Below, one piece after another: positions 17,107-26,634 of a stretch of DNA of 64,000 nt. A model generated the notes under the pieces. It had not been told where the DNA came from. It did no database searches and was given only the letters and a program-made list of their open reading frames with translations. How positions within the stretch are numbered: position 1 is the first letter of the stretch; every line of letters begins with the position of its first letter. Source of the stretch: Hyphomicrobiales bacterium (GTDB lineage: Bacteria; Pseudomonadota; Alphaproteobacteria; Rhizobiales; Rhizobiaceae); the NCBI GenBank assembly GCA_900472675.1, contig UCJA01000010.1, positions 310,001-374,000 of the forward strand, in the 5' to 3' direction. A program made the position numbers and the translations under genes.

Positions 17107-18084
17107 ATGTCTGCCAGACGCACCACGCCCAGACAGTCCCGATCGATCCTGCAGTTTCTCTGCGCAAGCCTGATGGTGGTTGCTACACTCGGCGATCCGG
17201 CAAGGCTGCAGGCCGCGGAGCAGGCATCAGAGCCGCAACGGGAAAAGTCAGACGAGACGGCCTGTCTGTTCGAGGCACCTGCCGAAGGTGGTCGCCCTGC
17301 CGCCTGCATCCGCGCCAAGAGCTTTCATCAGGATCTGTGCGTGGTGATGGGAGAGGCGGCGTCCGCAAGCGAGGTTCCGCCGGACTATTTCGCCCGGCTG
17401 ATCTGGCGCGAAAGCCTCTTCCGCCCCGATGCGGTCAGCCCGAAAGGCGCCGAGGGCATCGCCCAGTTCATGCCATCCACCGCGCGGATGCGCGGGCTCG
17501 ACAACAGTTTCAACGCTGCCACTGCCCTGTTTGCCTCGGCCCGCTACCTGCGGGAGCTGCACGACCGCTTTGGCAATTGGGGATTTGCGGCCGCAGCCTA
17601 TAACGCGGGCGAAGGTGGCTTGTCCGGCTATCTCGGCGGCGGCGGCCTGCCGCTGCAGACGCGGGACTATGTTTTTGCCATTACCGGCTATCCGGTGGAG
17701 ACTTGGAAGCAGGGCGTCCAGGAACCGCCCGCGCCGCCGCTCGATACCGCAAAGCCGTTTACGGAAAGCTGCGTGGAGCTCGCCATGACCCGGAGGCTCG
17801 ATGAGCCCGTGCTCATCGGCTCGGCGGACTGGGCTCCCTGGGGCGTACAACTTGCCGCGCACCGCAGGCCGGCGATCGCGAGCCGGCTCTTCCTCTCGGT
17901 GATCGCCCGGCTGCCGGCACCGCTCAACGACGAGCGCGCTATCCTCGTGCGCCAAAAGGGCGGCAACTTCGGCTATCGCCCGCGGTATGCAGCAAGGATT
18001 GGAAGACCAACCCGGGCGGAAGCAGCCGACCTATGCCGGCAGATCCAGAAGGCCGGCGGCGCCTGCACCGTTCTTCGCAACTGA
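17107..18084 (+). CDS. Exported lytic transglycosylase (SLT domain)
   Basis: A 325-residue peptidoglycan-cleaving enzyme. After a signal peptide (hydrophobic FLCASLMVVATL, ending near LQAAEQ) comes an SLT domain with the catalytic Glu in LIWRESLFRPDAVSP, followed by GAEGIAQFMPSTARMRGL and AAAYNAGEGGLSGYL, all hallmarks of goose-type transglycosylases. The C-terminal ~120 residues have no recognised fold except a possible SPOR-like ending. A GTG at 17083 would add eight residues; neither start has a convincing ribosome site. It is convergent with malQ, leaving only nine bases between stops. Confidence 0.88.
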   Translation: MSARRTTPRQSRSILQFLCASLMVVATLGDPARLQAAEQASEPQREKSDETACLFEAPAEGGRPAACIRAKSFHQDLCVVMGEAASASEVPPDYFARLIWRESLFRPDAVSPKGAEGIAQFMPSTARMRGLDNSFNAATALFASARYLRELHDRFGNWGFAAAAYNAGEGGLSGYLGGGGLPLQTRDYVFAITGYPVETWKQGVQEPPAPPLDTAKPFTESCVELAMTRRLDEPVLIGSADWAPWGVQLAAHRRPAIASRLFLSVIARLPAPLNDERAILVRQKGGNFGYRPRYAARIGRPTRAEAADLCRQIQKAGGACTVLRN

Positions 18085-18093
18085 CGCGGAGTT

Positions 18094-19950
18094 CTAGGCC
18101 TTTGGCCGTTCTGCCTGCATGGCCGCCGTAATCTTTGTCATCAGGGCGAAGCGCGGCAGGTCCTCCAGCGGCAGCCGAAGCCTGGCGCGCCAGTTCGGAT
18201 ACTCGGTGGAGGTTCCGGGAATATTGGATGAGCGTTCTTCGCCGCTGAGATCGGCCAGCCGGACGGCAGCCAGACTGCTTGCAGAGCGGGCCAGCAGGCG
18301 GTGAAGCTCGACGACAACCTCTTCTGACAACGTCGTATCCGTCGGGTCCGCCTCGGTCGCCGGCACGCCGGCCGCATCCAGAAGGCTGCGCTTGCGCTTC
18401 TCCCGGTCCTCCAGCATCGACGCCACCTTGGCCGCATCGTACAGGCCCTGGTCCTCGCCGAACCGGATATCGCTATTGGCCCACCAGCCGATCACCGGCG
18501 GCAGATCGTGCGTCGACAGGCAGGCGAGTGCCTTCTGCGTCAGCGCGGCCGGATCGAAGCTGTCCGGATCCGCATCGAAATAAAGAACGCGGTAGCCGAG
18601 GATATCGGTTTCATCCATGGCCGGACGGAAACCATCCGGAACGTTGCCCAGATCCTCGCCGATCATGACCGTTCGGGTTTCGGTGGAAAGGTCGGCTATC
18701 ACCCGCACCATGTCTTCGAACTGGTAGCGGAGATAGCCACCTTCCTTGGGCGACGCGCCCTGCGGCATCACGAACAGCTGCCATATGCCCATGGCGTGGT
18801 CGAGCCGCAACGCTCCGGCATAGCGCATGGTGCGCTCCAGCAGATCGCGGTAGGGGCGCATCTCCTGCTCGCGCAGGGCCTCCGGTGATAGCGGGACCAG
18901 GCCCCAGTCCTGGCCGGTTTCGCTGAAGAAATCCGGTGGAGCGCCGATGCGCAGGTCCGCAAGCACGAGGTCGGGTGTCGCCCAGGTGGAGGAGCCGTCA
19001 GGTACCTCGCCCACGGCAAAGTCGAAATACAGTCCGAGTCTCAACCCGACTGTTTCAGCGTGGCTGGCAAGCTCGGCCAGCTGCACGTTCATCAGCCACT
19101 GCAGCCAGAGGAAGAAATCCAGTTCCTCTGCATGGCCTTCCTCGAAGGCTTTGACGGCTGGGCTGTTTCTGTCGCGGTAATCCTGCGGCCAGTCGAGCCA
19201 TCCGCTTCCGTGGCCTCCCTTTACCATCTCGAAGGACAGCGTCTCGAACAAGCAGTGGCCGTACAACGCGTCGCCGCCATCGCGCTTGAACTCTGCGAAT
19301 GCTGCCTGGGAGTAAGGCGCCGGTTCGTCTGCATTGTTTGTCCAGCGGGACCAGAGCGTCCGTAGCGCCACAAGCTTCACCTCGGTGACAGAAGTGTAGT
19401 CGACAAAATCGCGTGCACGCAGGTCAGACAGGTGAGCATAATCCGCGAGGCTGGCATCAAATCCGGGCAGCTTGTCCAGAGCCAGATAGATCGGGTTGAG
19501 GAACGACCGGTTGGAAGGCGAGTAAGGGCTGCAACGCTCCGGTTCGGCCAGGAAGAGGGCGTGCAGCGGGCTTAGCCCGATAAAATCAGCCCCGGCCTCT
19601 GCGGCGATGTCGCAGAGCGAGCGGATATCCTCCAGATCGCCGATGCCCCAGTTGCGGGCCGAGTTGAGCTCATAGACCTGTGCCGCAATGCCCCAGACGG
19701 GCGAGGTCTCCAGGACCGAAGGCAGGTAGCAGCGGGCGCCGTCCGGAACCACCATTTTGGGTGGCGACATTTTGATGCCACCCGGCAGGTCGTCCTTCGA
19801 GGCGATACCCATGGCGGCCAGCATGGCCTTTCGGGTCGACAGCGGAACCTTCCGGACCTCGCCTTCCAACTCATACTGCGCCGCGACGCCAAGGCTTTCC
19901 GCAAGGTGCTCGAAGGATGGGTCGGCGGAAACGGATTTGGTACGGGTCAT
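18094..19950 (-). CDS. malQ: 4-alpha-glucanotransferase (amylomaltase)
   Basis: A 618-residue GH77 enzyme that transfers alpha-1,4-glucan segments between maltodextrins or glycogen in the cytoplasm. Catalytic residues are visible: nucleophile Asp384 in RLDHAMGI, acid/base Glu432 in MIGEDLGNVP, and Asp482 in STHDLPPV. LSPLHALFLAEPERCSPYSPSNRSFLNP is the expected N-terminal substrate loop. The ~70 N-terminal residues are a family-typical extension. No glycogen genes adjoin it, so it stands alone between the transglycosylase and two small envelope genes. Confidence 0.96.
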   Translation of the reverse strand: MTRTKSVSADPSFEHLAESLGVAAQYELEGEVRKVPLSTRKAMLAAMGIASKDDLPGGIKMSPPKMVVPDGARCYLPSVLETSPVWGIAAQVYELNSARNWGIGDLEDIRSLCDIAAEAGADFIGLSPLHALFLAEPERCSPYSPSNRSFLNPIYLALDKLPGFDASLADYAHLSDLRARDFVDYTSVTEVKLVALRTLWSRWTNNADEPAPYSQAAFAEFKRDGGDALYGHCLFETLSFEMVKGGHGSGWLDWPQDYRDRNSPAVKAFEEGHAEELDFFLWLQWLMNVQLAELASHAETVGLRLGLYFDFAVGEVPDGSSTWATPDLVLADLRIGAPPDFFSETGQDWGLVPLSPEALREQEMRPYRDLLERTMRYAGALRLDHAMGIWQLFVMPQGASPKEGGYLRYQFEDMVRVIADLSTETRTVMIGEDLGNVPDGFRPAMDETDILGYRVLYFDADPDSFDPAALTQKALACLSTHDLPPVIGWWANSDIRFGEDQGLYDAAKVASMLEDREKRKRSLLDAAGVPATEADPTDTTLSEEVVVELHRLLARSASSLAAVRLADLSGEERSSNIPGTSTEYPNWRARLRLPLEDLPRFALMTKITAAMQAERPKA

Positions 19951-20076
19951 AGGCGCTCTTTGGTCTGGAAGCAGGTGTGGAGGGAGGCAACAGGAGATCA
20001 GGATCGTTCAGATCCGGGCGGTAACTTCCGCACACTCTCGTTCGCGGCGGTCCCGTCGCCGTCCTTCATGTCTCAA

Positions 20077-20256
20077 CTAATTGCGCGGAGCAGCAGCAGG
20101 TGGCGGCGGGCCGTTGGTAGCCGTCTGCCCGTTCGACGGAGCCGGGGCGAGAGACGTCCCTGTTCCGGCAGGCTGGTTTGGACCCCGCATCAGGAAGCCC
20201 GCCACGAGCACGATGATAGCAAGGCCGAGTATAGCGATGATGGCATTCTTGGGCAT
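20077..20256 (-). CDS. Small single-pass membrane protein, Pro/Ala-rich tail
   Basis: A 59-residue protein with one N-terminal transmembrane helix (AIIAILGLAIIVLVAGFLM) and a tail rich in Pro, Ala, Gly, Thr and Asn that should face the periplasm. A longer open frame to 20343 exists, but the ATG at 20256 gives the typical short membrane-anchor N-terminus MPKNA. The ribosome site is weak. No family is recognised; rhizobia often carry comparable small envelope proteins. Confidence is moderate because the gene is short and its composition is simple. Confidence 0.5.
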   Translation of the reverse strand: MPKNAIIAILGLAIIVLVAGFLMRGPNQPAGTGTSLAPAPSNGQTATNGPPPPAAAPRN

Positions 20257-20455
20257 GATGCTCGCGTCGGTTGGAGTAAGGCGCGTGGTTGTCGGTGACG
20301 GTTCAGTAACCACGGCCTGAGCACAAGGTTCCCATCCCCCCATCTGTTAGGCGGTGCGGAGCGGCAGCTGTCGCGTGGTCAAAGCACACACGGGACAGCC
20401 GCGCGGCAACTTTCCACCATGCGGGCCGTTGGGGAATGTGAAAAGGAGATTTCCC

Positions 20456-20794
20456 ATGAAAGCCAATCTGATCATCGCCACGGTAGCGTCCCTTCTGATG
20501 ACCGCCGGTATTGCGGCAGCCCAAGCGGGCGGCGCCGTAACGGGTGCGGAAAGCAGCGGCAATGCCGCTGGCGGCGCAACGGGTGCAACCAGCGGCCCGG
20601 GCAGCGTCGATCCTGCCTCGGGTGCGACCGGCGGAACGGGCGGCTCCACCGATCAGAACGCGACGGGCAGCACGCAGTCGGACACCAGCCAGCCCGCGAC
20701 GAGCCAGCCGAGCAACGCCTGCGATCTCAACAAGGCCGGCCAGGACGGCGCTTCGACCAACCAGAACATGGCGAGCGGCGGCTGCATGAAGTAA
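20456..20794 (+). CDS. Small secreted low-complexity protein
   Basis: A 112-residue protein with a clear signal peptide (MKANLIIATVASLLMTAGIAAAQ) and an excellent AAAAGGAG ribosome site 7 bases before ATG 20456. The mature part is dominated by Gly, Ala, Ser, Thr, Asn and Gln, with two Cys near the C-terminus (SNACDLNKAG and SGGCMK) that could form a disulphide. No domain is recognised. It is likely periplasmic or extracellular. A short GC-rich inverted repeat after the stop (around 20818-20841) may be its terminator. Confidence 0.75.
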   Translation: MKANLIIATVASLLMTAGIAAAQAGGAVTGAESSGNAAGGATGATSGPGSVDPASGATGGTGGSTDQNATGSTQSDTSQPATSQPSNACDLNKAGQDGASTNQNMASGGCMK

Positions 20795-20856
20795 GCCACT
20801 TCGGGCAATTGTTGTAAGGGGGCCGCTTGAATAGGCGGCTCCTGTTCCATTAGGGA

Positions 20857-22824
20857 CTAAAGCACGGCCGCACCGGCATACTGCCGGTAATAGGCCTCCA
20901 GCTGCGGAAGATCCTTCAGCAGTTCTCGGGCCAAGGATTGCTGCACCAGCACGTCGCTGGCATAGCGAGCCTCTAGAAAGGCCGCGTGACGGGCGAGAAC
21001 TGTCTCGTGGGCTGCGGTCGCAACCGTAAAGACCGGTGACACCGCAGTTCGCCCCTTGACCGTGATGCGGTCGAGCTCCAGCACGGGATGGATCTGCGAC
21101 ACCTGTCGCGCCGTCTCCTCTCCCAGAAGCAACGACACGCCGTAGTTTTTTGACGTGCCCTCCAGCCGGGCGGCAAGGTTGACGGAGTCTCCCAGCGCTG
21201 AGTAATCGAAGCGGCGGGTCGAGCCCATGTTGCCGACCACGCAGTCGCCAGTGTTGATACCGATGCCGATCTTTAGCGGAAAATGCTGCCGGCCGGCCAT
21301 GGCGGCCTCCTCTTTCAGATCCTCATTCAACGCATCCATGGCATCCAGCATGCCAAGCGCTGCCGACACCGCATGCACCGCGTGGTCCGCGTCATCAAGC
21401 GGTGCGTTCCAGAAGGCCATCAAGCAATCGCCGATGTATTTGTCGATCGTCCCGCGATGGGCCATCACGATGTCGGACAGTGGCGTCAGCAGCCGGTTGA
21501 TCAGCGTGGTCAGCTGTTCCGGATCGTCCTTCAGCTGCTCGGAGATGGTGGTAAAGCCGCGCACGTCGCAAAACAGGATCGACAGGACGCGTTTTTCCCC
21601 GCCGAGCTTCAGCTTGCCCGGATCCCGAGCCAGCTGCTCCACCAAGGCAGGCGCCAGATATTGCGAGAAGGCGCGCGTCACCTGGCGCCTGTTTTTCCGT
21701 TCCTGGGCGTAATCCAGTGCTGCCTGCCCGGCCCCGATGGCGACGACTGCGAGCGATCCGGAAAGGGGTGAGACGAACATTCGGGCGAGGGCCAGCGTCA
21801 CGTAACTGCTCAGGAAGAGCAGCGCCACTGCCGCCGCAATGCTGCCGAGCGTTGCCCACCCGGTGCCCTTGCGGACCAGAAGCGCGGCCAGGAGCACGCT
21901 GAGGAACAGCACTGTCTGGCGGATCTTGCCGTCCGGCTCCGACACGGACAACTGCCGTCTAAGGTTGTCGAGAATGGTCGCCTGGATTTCGGCGCCGGCG
22001 GTCAGCCGGCCGTTGTGGACGGTGAAAGAAGTGGGGAAGGCGTCGGCGCCGCCATGGTCGATCGAGGGCGCGTTCTGGAGGCTGAGGCCGACGATGACGA
22101 TCCGATCTTTGAACACGCCGGGCGGCAGGAAATGCTCCGGATCGAGCGCCTGGTAATAGGAGACCGTGCGGTAGCTGCGGGGACCGCCGAACACCTGGAT
22201 GAGGCTTCCCTCGGCCGGCAGGGTCACCGCCTCGCCGGCGGTGGCGGCAAGCGTTGCCGCAAAGCCGTCGTCATAGACCGGCAGCTGCCGCAGCACGCCG
22301 TCGCGGTGCAGCCCGACCGAAGCGATGCCCGGCATGGCGCCTCGTTCCACCAAGTCGGGCAGCGGCATGACCCGCACGAACTGGTCGGCCTGCGCCGAAG
22401 TGACCAGCGTCTCGTCGCCGGCGAGCACCACGTCCGGCCCGACCGCGGCCGCCAGCGCCTCGTCCTCGGCCGGTGCGGACGGCTCGGAGAAGATGATGTC
22501 GAGGCCGATTGCCTTTGCGCCCGCCGCCCGCAACTGAGTGATCAGCCGCGCATGCAGGCTGCGCGGCCAGGGCCATTGCTGGTTGATCTCGGAAAGCGAG
22601 GGTTCGTCGATCGCAACGATGATCGGGGCGTCCTCTGCCGCCGGCGGCAGGCGCAGGGTCGAGAGGTAGTCGAACGCCCGGTAGTCCAGCAGCGACCAGG
22701 CGGGCAGGCGCGTGGCAAAGGACAAGGCGAGGAACACGAGAATGGCAAGGCCGGACACCTGGGCGCCGCGCCCCTTCACCAGGCGTCGCAGCCCCGGGCC
22801 GGACATGCCGAATGGCTTTGCCAT
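20857..22824 (-). CDS. CHASE2-domain adenylate/guanylate cyclase (class III)
   Basis: A 655-residue membrane receptor. One N-terminal helix (~22-38) is followed by a periplasmic CHASE2 domain (~40-295), three transmembrane helices (~303-372) and a cytoplasmic class III cyclase domain (~410-610). The two metal Asp are present in LFCDVRGFT (Asp420) and DKYIGDCLMAF (Asp466), with a Lys consistent with ATP use, and INTGDCVVGNMGS and LGDSVNLAARLEG complete the site. It should make cAMP (or cGMP) in response to an envelope signal. Its start shares one base with the stop of the FecR-TPR-barrel gene (TGATG), so the two are one operon and probably one pathway. Confidence 0.93.
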   Translation of the reverse strand: MAKPFGMSGPGLRRLVKGRGAQVSGLAILVFLALSFATRLPAWSLLDYRAFDYLSTLRLPPAAEDAPIIVAIDEPSLSEINQQWPWPRSLHARLITQLRAAGAKAIGLDIIFSEPSAPAEDEALAAAVGPDVVLAGDETLVTSAQADQFVRVMPLPDLVERGAMPGIASVGLHRDGVLRQLPVYDDGFAATLAATAGEAVTLPAEGSLIQVFGGPRSYRTVSYYQALDPEHFLPPGVFKDRIVIVGLSLQNAPSIDHGGADAFPTSFTVHNGRLTAGAEIQATILDNLRRQLSVSEPDGKIRQTVLFLSVLLAALLVRKGTGWATLGSIAAAVALLFLSSYVTLALARMFVSPLSGSLAVVAIGAGQAALDYAQERKNRRQVTRAFSQYLAPALVEQLARDPGKLKLGGEKRVLSILFCDVRGFTTISEQLKDDPEQLTTLINRLLTPLSDIVMAHRGTIDKYIGDCLMAFWNAPLDDADHAVHAVSAALGMLDAMDALNEDLKEEAAMAGRQHFPLKIGIGINTGDCVVGNMGSTRRFDYSALGDSVNLAARLEGTSKNYGVSLLLGEETARQVSQIHPVLELDRITVKGRTAVSPVFTVATAAHETVLARHAAFLEARYASDVLVQQSLARELLKDLPQLEAYYRQYAGAAVL

Positions 22825-25800
22825 CAGAACCTGACCTTCAGCGTGCCCTTAAAGGAACGACCCCACCCGGGAACCCCGGTGTTCAACTCGATGTCTTCGT
22901 CCAGCAGATTGTAGGCTGCCAGCGTCATTTCGAACCGCTTGCCGAATGGCTCCCAGGTGAGGTCTGCATCGAGTGTCCAGTAGTCGTCGAGATCGACGCC
23001 CCGATCGCTGACCCTCTCACCGATGTAGTTCGCCGCGACGGTCGCCTTGACGTTCGCCTCGTTCACCCAGGTAAGCGCGACTTGGCCGCCCAGGCGGGGA
23101 ATGAACGGCAAGGGACCGCCCGAGATGGCCGCCGCGGCACCTTCGTCCCGTGAATGGGTGTAGACGAAGGTGGACGACAGGCCGAAACCCTGGCCGAGGA
23201 CGAGGTTGGCGGTGACGCTGGCGCGGTCGATGGTGCCTTCGGAGGTGGAATAGGGCGTCGATTCCAGCGGTACGCCGATACGGGGATTGTCGAGGTCCTG
23301 ATGCTGGTATTCCACGGCGGTGAAGAAATCCGGCGTCCATTCCGCATCCCAGCGTGCGGCATAGGTATCCACATAACCATCGGTATCGACCGAGATTTCG
23401 TTTGGCTGCAGGCCGAGAATGCCGATCGGCGACAAGGTGGGGGTGCTGAGGTCTATGCTGCTGCGCATGAAGCCCGCTCGCAGCCATTGCCCCTCCACCG
23501 GTTCCCAGGCCACGGCCAGTCGCGGCTCCAGCCGGGTCGTATCGGAGCCGTCGCTTTCCATGTGTGTCGCAAACAGCGCGTATTCCGCCTTCAGGTCGTC
23601 GGTGATGTCGTGCAGCAGGTCCACATAGACGCGTGCTACGGTGGTGCGGTCGGACGCGGAGGCGGAGCTCGACGGCGTGCCGATGAAGGGCGGCGGCACG
23701 AGGTTCGTATAGGCTTGGGACTGGGAGGCGTCGATCCATCCGCCTTCGATGCCGTAGCGGAAGGTCAGGTCGCCAGCGCCGACGAGATGGCTCGCCGCGG
23801 CGATATAGGATTTCTGGTCGAACTCCTCGTCGCTACGACCGACGGGAACGGTGATGACGCCGTCATCGAACTGTCCGAGAAGGGAGCTCTGGCTGCTAAT
23901 GCCGTTATAGAGGAGGGCAAGGTTCACCACGTTCTGGTAAGCGATCGTATGGCTCCAGCCGAGACCCGCGCTCGTTACGGTCGACGACAGATCCTGCTGC
24001 GAGATAAAGGGCACCGGTGGCAGCGGAAAGCCGAGCGGGCCGCTCGGATCCGCGAGCGTCGTGAAGTCACGGCTGAAGTCGTTGCGGGCATGGTTGAAGT
24101 AAAACACAAAGCGGTCGTAGGCCGTCGGGCTCATGGTGAGATAGCCATTGCCGTCGAGCACGCGGTTTTCCGTGTCGAGGTCGGTCAGCGCCGCGATATC
24201 GCGGCTGTCCGGCACGGTTTGCCATTCGAGATTGGTGTAGAAGCTGATCGGAAAGGGGAGGTTGCTGTAGCCCTTGAGCTCGCCTGTCGCAACAGAGCCT
24301 TCCTCGCCGCCGGTCGCGTTGAGCCCGCCGCCGAGAGAACCTTCGAGAAACGGTCTCTGGAGGATGTTGGCGGAGCGCGAGCGTCCCGAGATGACGTGCG
24401 GTTCGAGAAGCAGGCCCTGCAGCAGAGACGAGAAGGCCTTGCCGTTGCTTTCGTTATTGATGACGTCGTCGCCGTAAAAGTAGTTGTTGGCAAACAGGTT
24501 GGCGCTGCCGCGGATGCTCTGGTCGATATAGGCCGTGCCGGCAAAGGGGTCGAACGCCGCATCGCTGTAGTATTCGCCCCAGGCGTTCAGCCCCTGCAGG
24601 CGAAAGGCGTCGTTGAGTGTCGAGCCGGCTTCCTGGTTGGCCCCGATCGAGGTGAAGTCGCCGCCGCGCGCCTTGGACCGCCGCAGGTATTCCTGGGCAT
24701 TGCGGATGGCGCTTTCGGAATCATAGGCGTCGATGGCAATTGCCGTCCGCAGCGCGGAGATGACCGGATCATTGCGATCGAGGCGGTCCGCATTGTCCAC
24801 AGCCTGATCGGCACCGAGGCGGTCGCCCTTCTCGTAGAGACCGGCGGCCAGCATCAACTGCCCTTGCGAGACGGCGGGATTGGCGACGGAGCCGGCCAGA
24901 AGATCCTCGATGGCCCGGTCGATCTCGCCTGTCTGAAGATAATAGCGGCCGCGTGCCAAAAGGCCCATGTCGAAGGAGGGATCGGCCGCAAAGACCGCAT
25001 CGATCTCGCGCTTGGCCGCCTCCACGCGTCCGGTGTCGAGGTAGAAGATGGCAAGGTTCGCATGCGACAGCGGACCGTTCGGGTCGAGCGCGATGGCCGT
25101 CTTGTAGGCTGCTTCAGCCTCCCGGTTGGCATTGCGCCCCGACTGGATGTTGCCGATCTCGTTCCAGGTGCTGCTGCTGCCGGGGGTGATGGCGAGAACA
25201 GCGTTCAGGTCCGCCAGCGCGCCGGTGTCGTCTCCCTGGAAACCGGACCGGAAATGGGCGCGCGCCTCAAGCGCCGTCGGCTCGGACGGATCGAGAGACA
25301 GGGCGCGTTTGATCGCTTCTTCCGACTGCTGCCGGTCGTTGAGCAGAAGCGCCAGCGATCCTCGGTAGGCAGGCAGCGACGGGTCCTTCGGGAAACGTTG
25401 CTCTGCTGCCTGCAGCTCGGCAATCGCCGCCTTGAGGTCCTTCAGGAAACCGATGGCATAGGCGCGTAGGAAGGCGCTGTCGGGGCCTCCCACTTGCGGC
25501 GGCAGAGGTTCAGTCCGGCTGGGATCGGCGAGGCCCCGAGCGTAGTAGCCGCCGTAGAGTGCGATGCCGCGTCGCGCGCCGGACAACCCGGCCTCTGCCT
25601 GCTGGAACAGCTTCGCAGCCTCGGCGTAGCGCCCGTCGCTGGCGCTAAGGATGGCGTCGATCAGCCGGACGCGCGCCGTGAGAGGCTTCGACAGCGGAAG
25701 TTTGCGGATTTCCTGCAAGGTCTGCGCGGTGCGCTGTCGGCCTTCCAGCGAAAGCTGAGCCTCGGCCAGTGTCACCCAGTCTTCCGGGCTTCGGCTTTCC

Positions 25801-26519
25801 GGCGCCATGGCTCTGATCCGGTCGGCATCCCGCCGCATGGCTGACACGGGCTGGGCCGACGGCGGCATGCGGTCAAAGGCTTCGCGCGGTGGCAGGAAGA
25901 ATAGCATCTGTTCCCGATCGTCCGAGTCGACGATGACGATCTTCTGCGGCGCCTGGCCGATCGAGGCGACCGCTCCTTCGCCCTGGGCAACGTCGACGCT
26001 GCCTTGCGCATTGCTGAGCTGGACCGCACCTTCGAGCACATTGAGCGAGGTCTTTGCGCCATTCACCGTCATCGTCCAGTCGGTGCCGCGGATGGCGGCA
26101 GCAGCCGCGGGCGTCTCGACCCGGACCCCGGTTCCGCCGCGTTCGGCACGGGCCCAGATCGTCCCCGTCTGAAGCTGGAGCACGGTGTCGGCACTGGTGC
26201 CGGCGGTAATCTGCTTGACGACAAGCGAGGAGTTGCGTCCGAGCCGGACCTGGGTGCGGTCCGAAAACAGGATCGCCAGCTGGCCCGTTTCGTTGGTGCG
26301 CAGGATGTCGCCCGCGATGAGATCCTGCTTGAGGTCGACGTAGCGCCAGTCCGACACGTCGATGAACCGGACTTCCTCGCCGGTCTTGCGGGCAATCACA
26401 GCGCCAGCTGCCGGTTGTGCTCGGGGCACGGGTTCGGCACTTGCCGACGTCGCCAGACAGCAAGCAAGATACGGCAGCATATTCGCTGCACCAAATATAA
26501 ATCGCAGGGTCCCCACCAT
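22824..26519 (-). CDS. FecR-TPR-outer-membrane beta-barrel fusion protein
   Basis: About 1231 residues from ATG 26519, chosen because it gives a signal peptide (FGAANMLPYLACCLATSASA) and avoids overlapping the divergent gene; its ribosome site is weak. Domain order: a FecR-like domain (~35-160; GDILRTNETGQLAILFSDRTQVRLG and AAIRGTDWTMTVNG), a long TPR array (~235-620; e.g. ALSLDPSEPTALEARAHFRSG and NREAEAAYKTAIALDPNGPLSHANLAIFYLDTGRVEAAKREID), then a C-terminal half (~640-1231) rich in alternating aromatic strands and ending in GTLKVRF, as expected of a TonB-receptor-like barrel. It appears to link the periplasm to an outer-membrane pore. No plug domain or TonB box was recognised. It is translationally coupled to the CHASE2 cyclase. 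Confidence 0.82.
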   Translation of the reverse strand: MVGTLRFIFGAANMLPYLACCLATSASAEPVPRAQPAAGAVIARKTGEEVRFIDVSDWRYVDLKQDLIAGDILRTNETGQLAILFSDRTQVRLGRNSSLVVKQITAGTSADTVLQLQTGTIWARAERGGTGVRVETPAAAAAIRGTDWTMTVNGAKTSLNVLEGAVQLSNAQGSVDVAQGEGAVASIGQAPQKIVIVDSDDREQMLFFLPPREAFDRMPPSAQPVSAMRRDADRIRAMAPESRSPEDWVTLAEAQLSLEGRQRTAQTLQEIRKLPLSKPLTARVRLIDAILSASDGRYAEAAKLFQQAEAGLSGARRGIALYGGYYARGLADPSRTEPLPPQVGGPDSAFLRAYAIGFLKDLKAAIAELQAAEQRFPKDPSLPAYRGSLALLLNDRQQSEEAIKRALSLDPSEPTALEARAHFRSGFQGDDTGALADLNAVLAITPGSSSTWNEIGNIQSGRNANREAEAAYKTAIALDPNGPLSHANLAIFYLDTGRVEAAKREIDAVFAADPSFDMGLLARGRYYLQTGEIDRAIEDLLAGSVANPAVSQGQLMLAAGLYEKGDRLGADQAVDNADRLDRNDPVISALRTAIAIDAYDSESAIRNAQEYLRRSKARGGDFTSIGANQEAGSTLNDAFRLQGLNAWGEYYSDAAFDPFAGTAYIDQSIRGSANLFANNYFYGDDVINNESNGKAFSSLLQGLLLEPHVISGRSRSANILQRPFLEGSLGGGLNATGGEEGSVATGELKGYSNLPFPISFYTNLEWQTVPDSRDIAALTDLDTENRVLDGNGYLTMSPTAYDRFVFYFNHARNDFSRDFTTLADPSGPLGFPLPPVPFISQQDLSSTVTSAGLGWSHTIAYQNVVNLALLYNGISSQSSLLGQFDDGVITVPVGRSDEEFDQKSYIAAASHLVGAGDLTFRYGIEGGWIDASQSQAYTNLVPPPFIGTPSSSASASDRTTVARVYVDLLHDITDDLKAEYALFATHMESDGSDTTRLEPRLAVAWEPVEGQWLRAGFMRSSIDLSTPTLSPIGILGLQPNEISVDTDGYVDTYAARWDAEWTPDFFTAVEYQHQDLDNPRIGVPLESTPYSTSEGTIDRASVTANLVLGQGFGLSSTFVYTHSRDEGAAAAISGGPLPFIPRLGGQVALTWVNEANVKATVAANYIGERVSDRGVDLDDYWTLDADLTWEPFGKRFEMTLAAYNLLDEDIELNTGVPGWGRSFKGTLKVRF

Positions 26520-26634
26520 AGAGGTACCACTGTGCACAAACTTGGGAAGTGTCAAGTCACCGGGTGCGCCGAGGTTGCTTTCGCAACCAAGTGTACTAAC
26601 AGGGTAACATTGGACGAACAGGAGATCAGCTGCC

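Noticed and set aside
23154..25469. 771-codon open frame antisense to the FecR-TPR-barrel gene
   Set aside because: Low-complexity Arg/Gly/Val-rich shadow; the opposite strand has signal peptide, TPR and barrel features.
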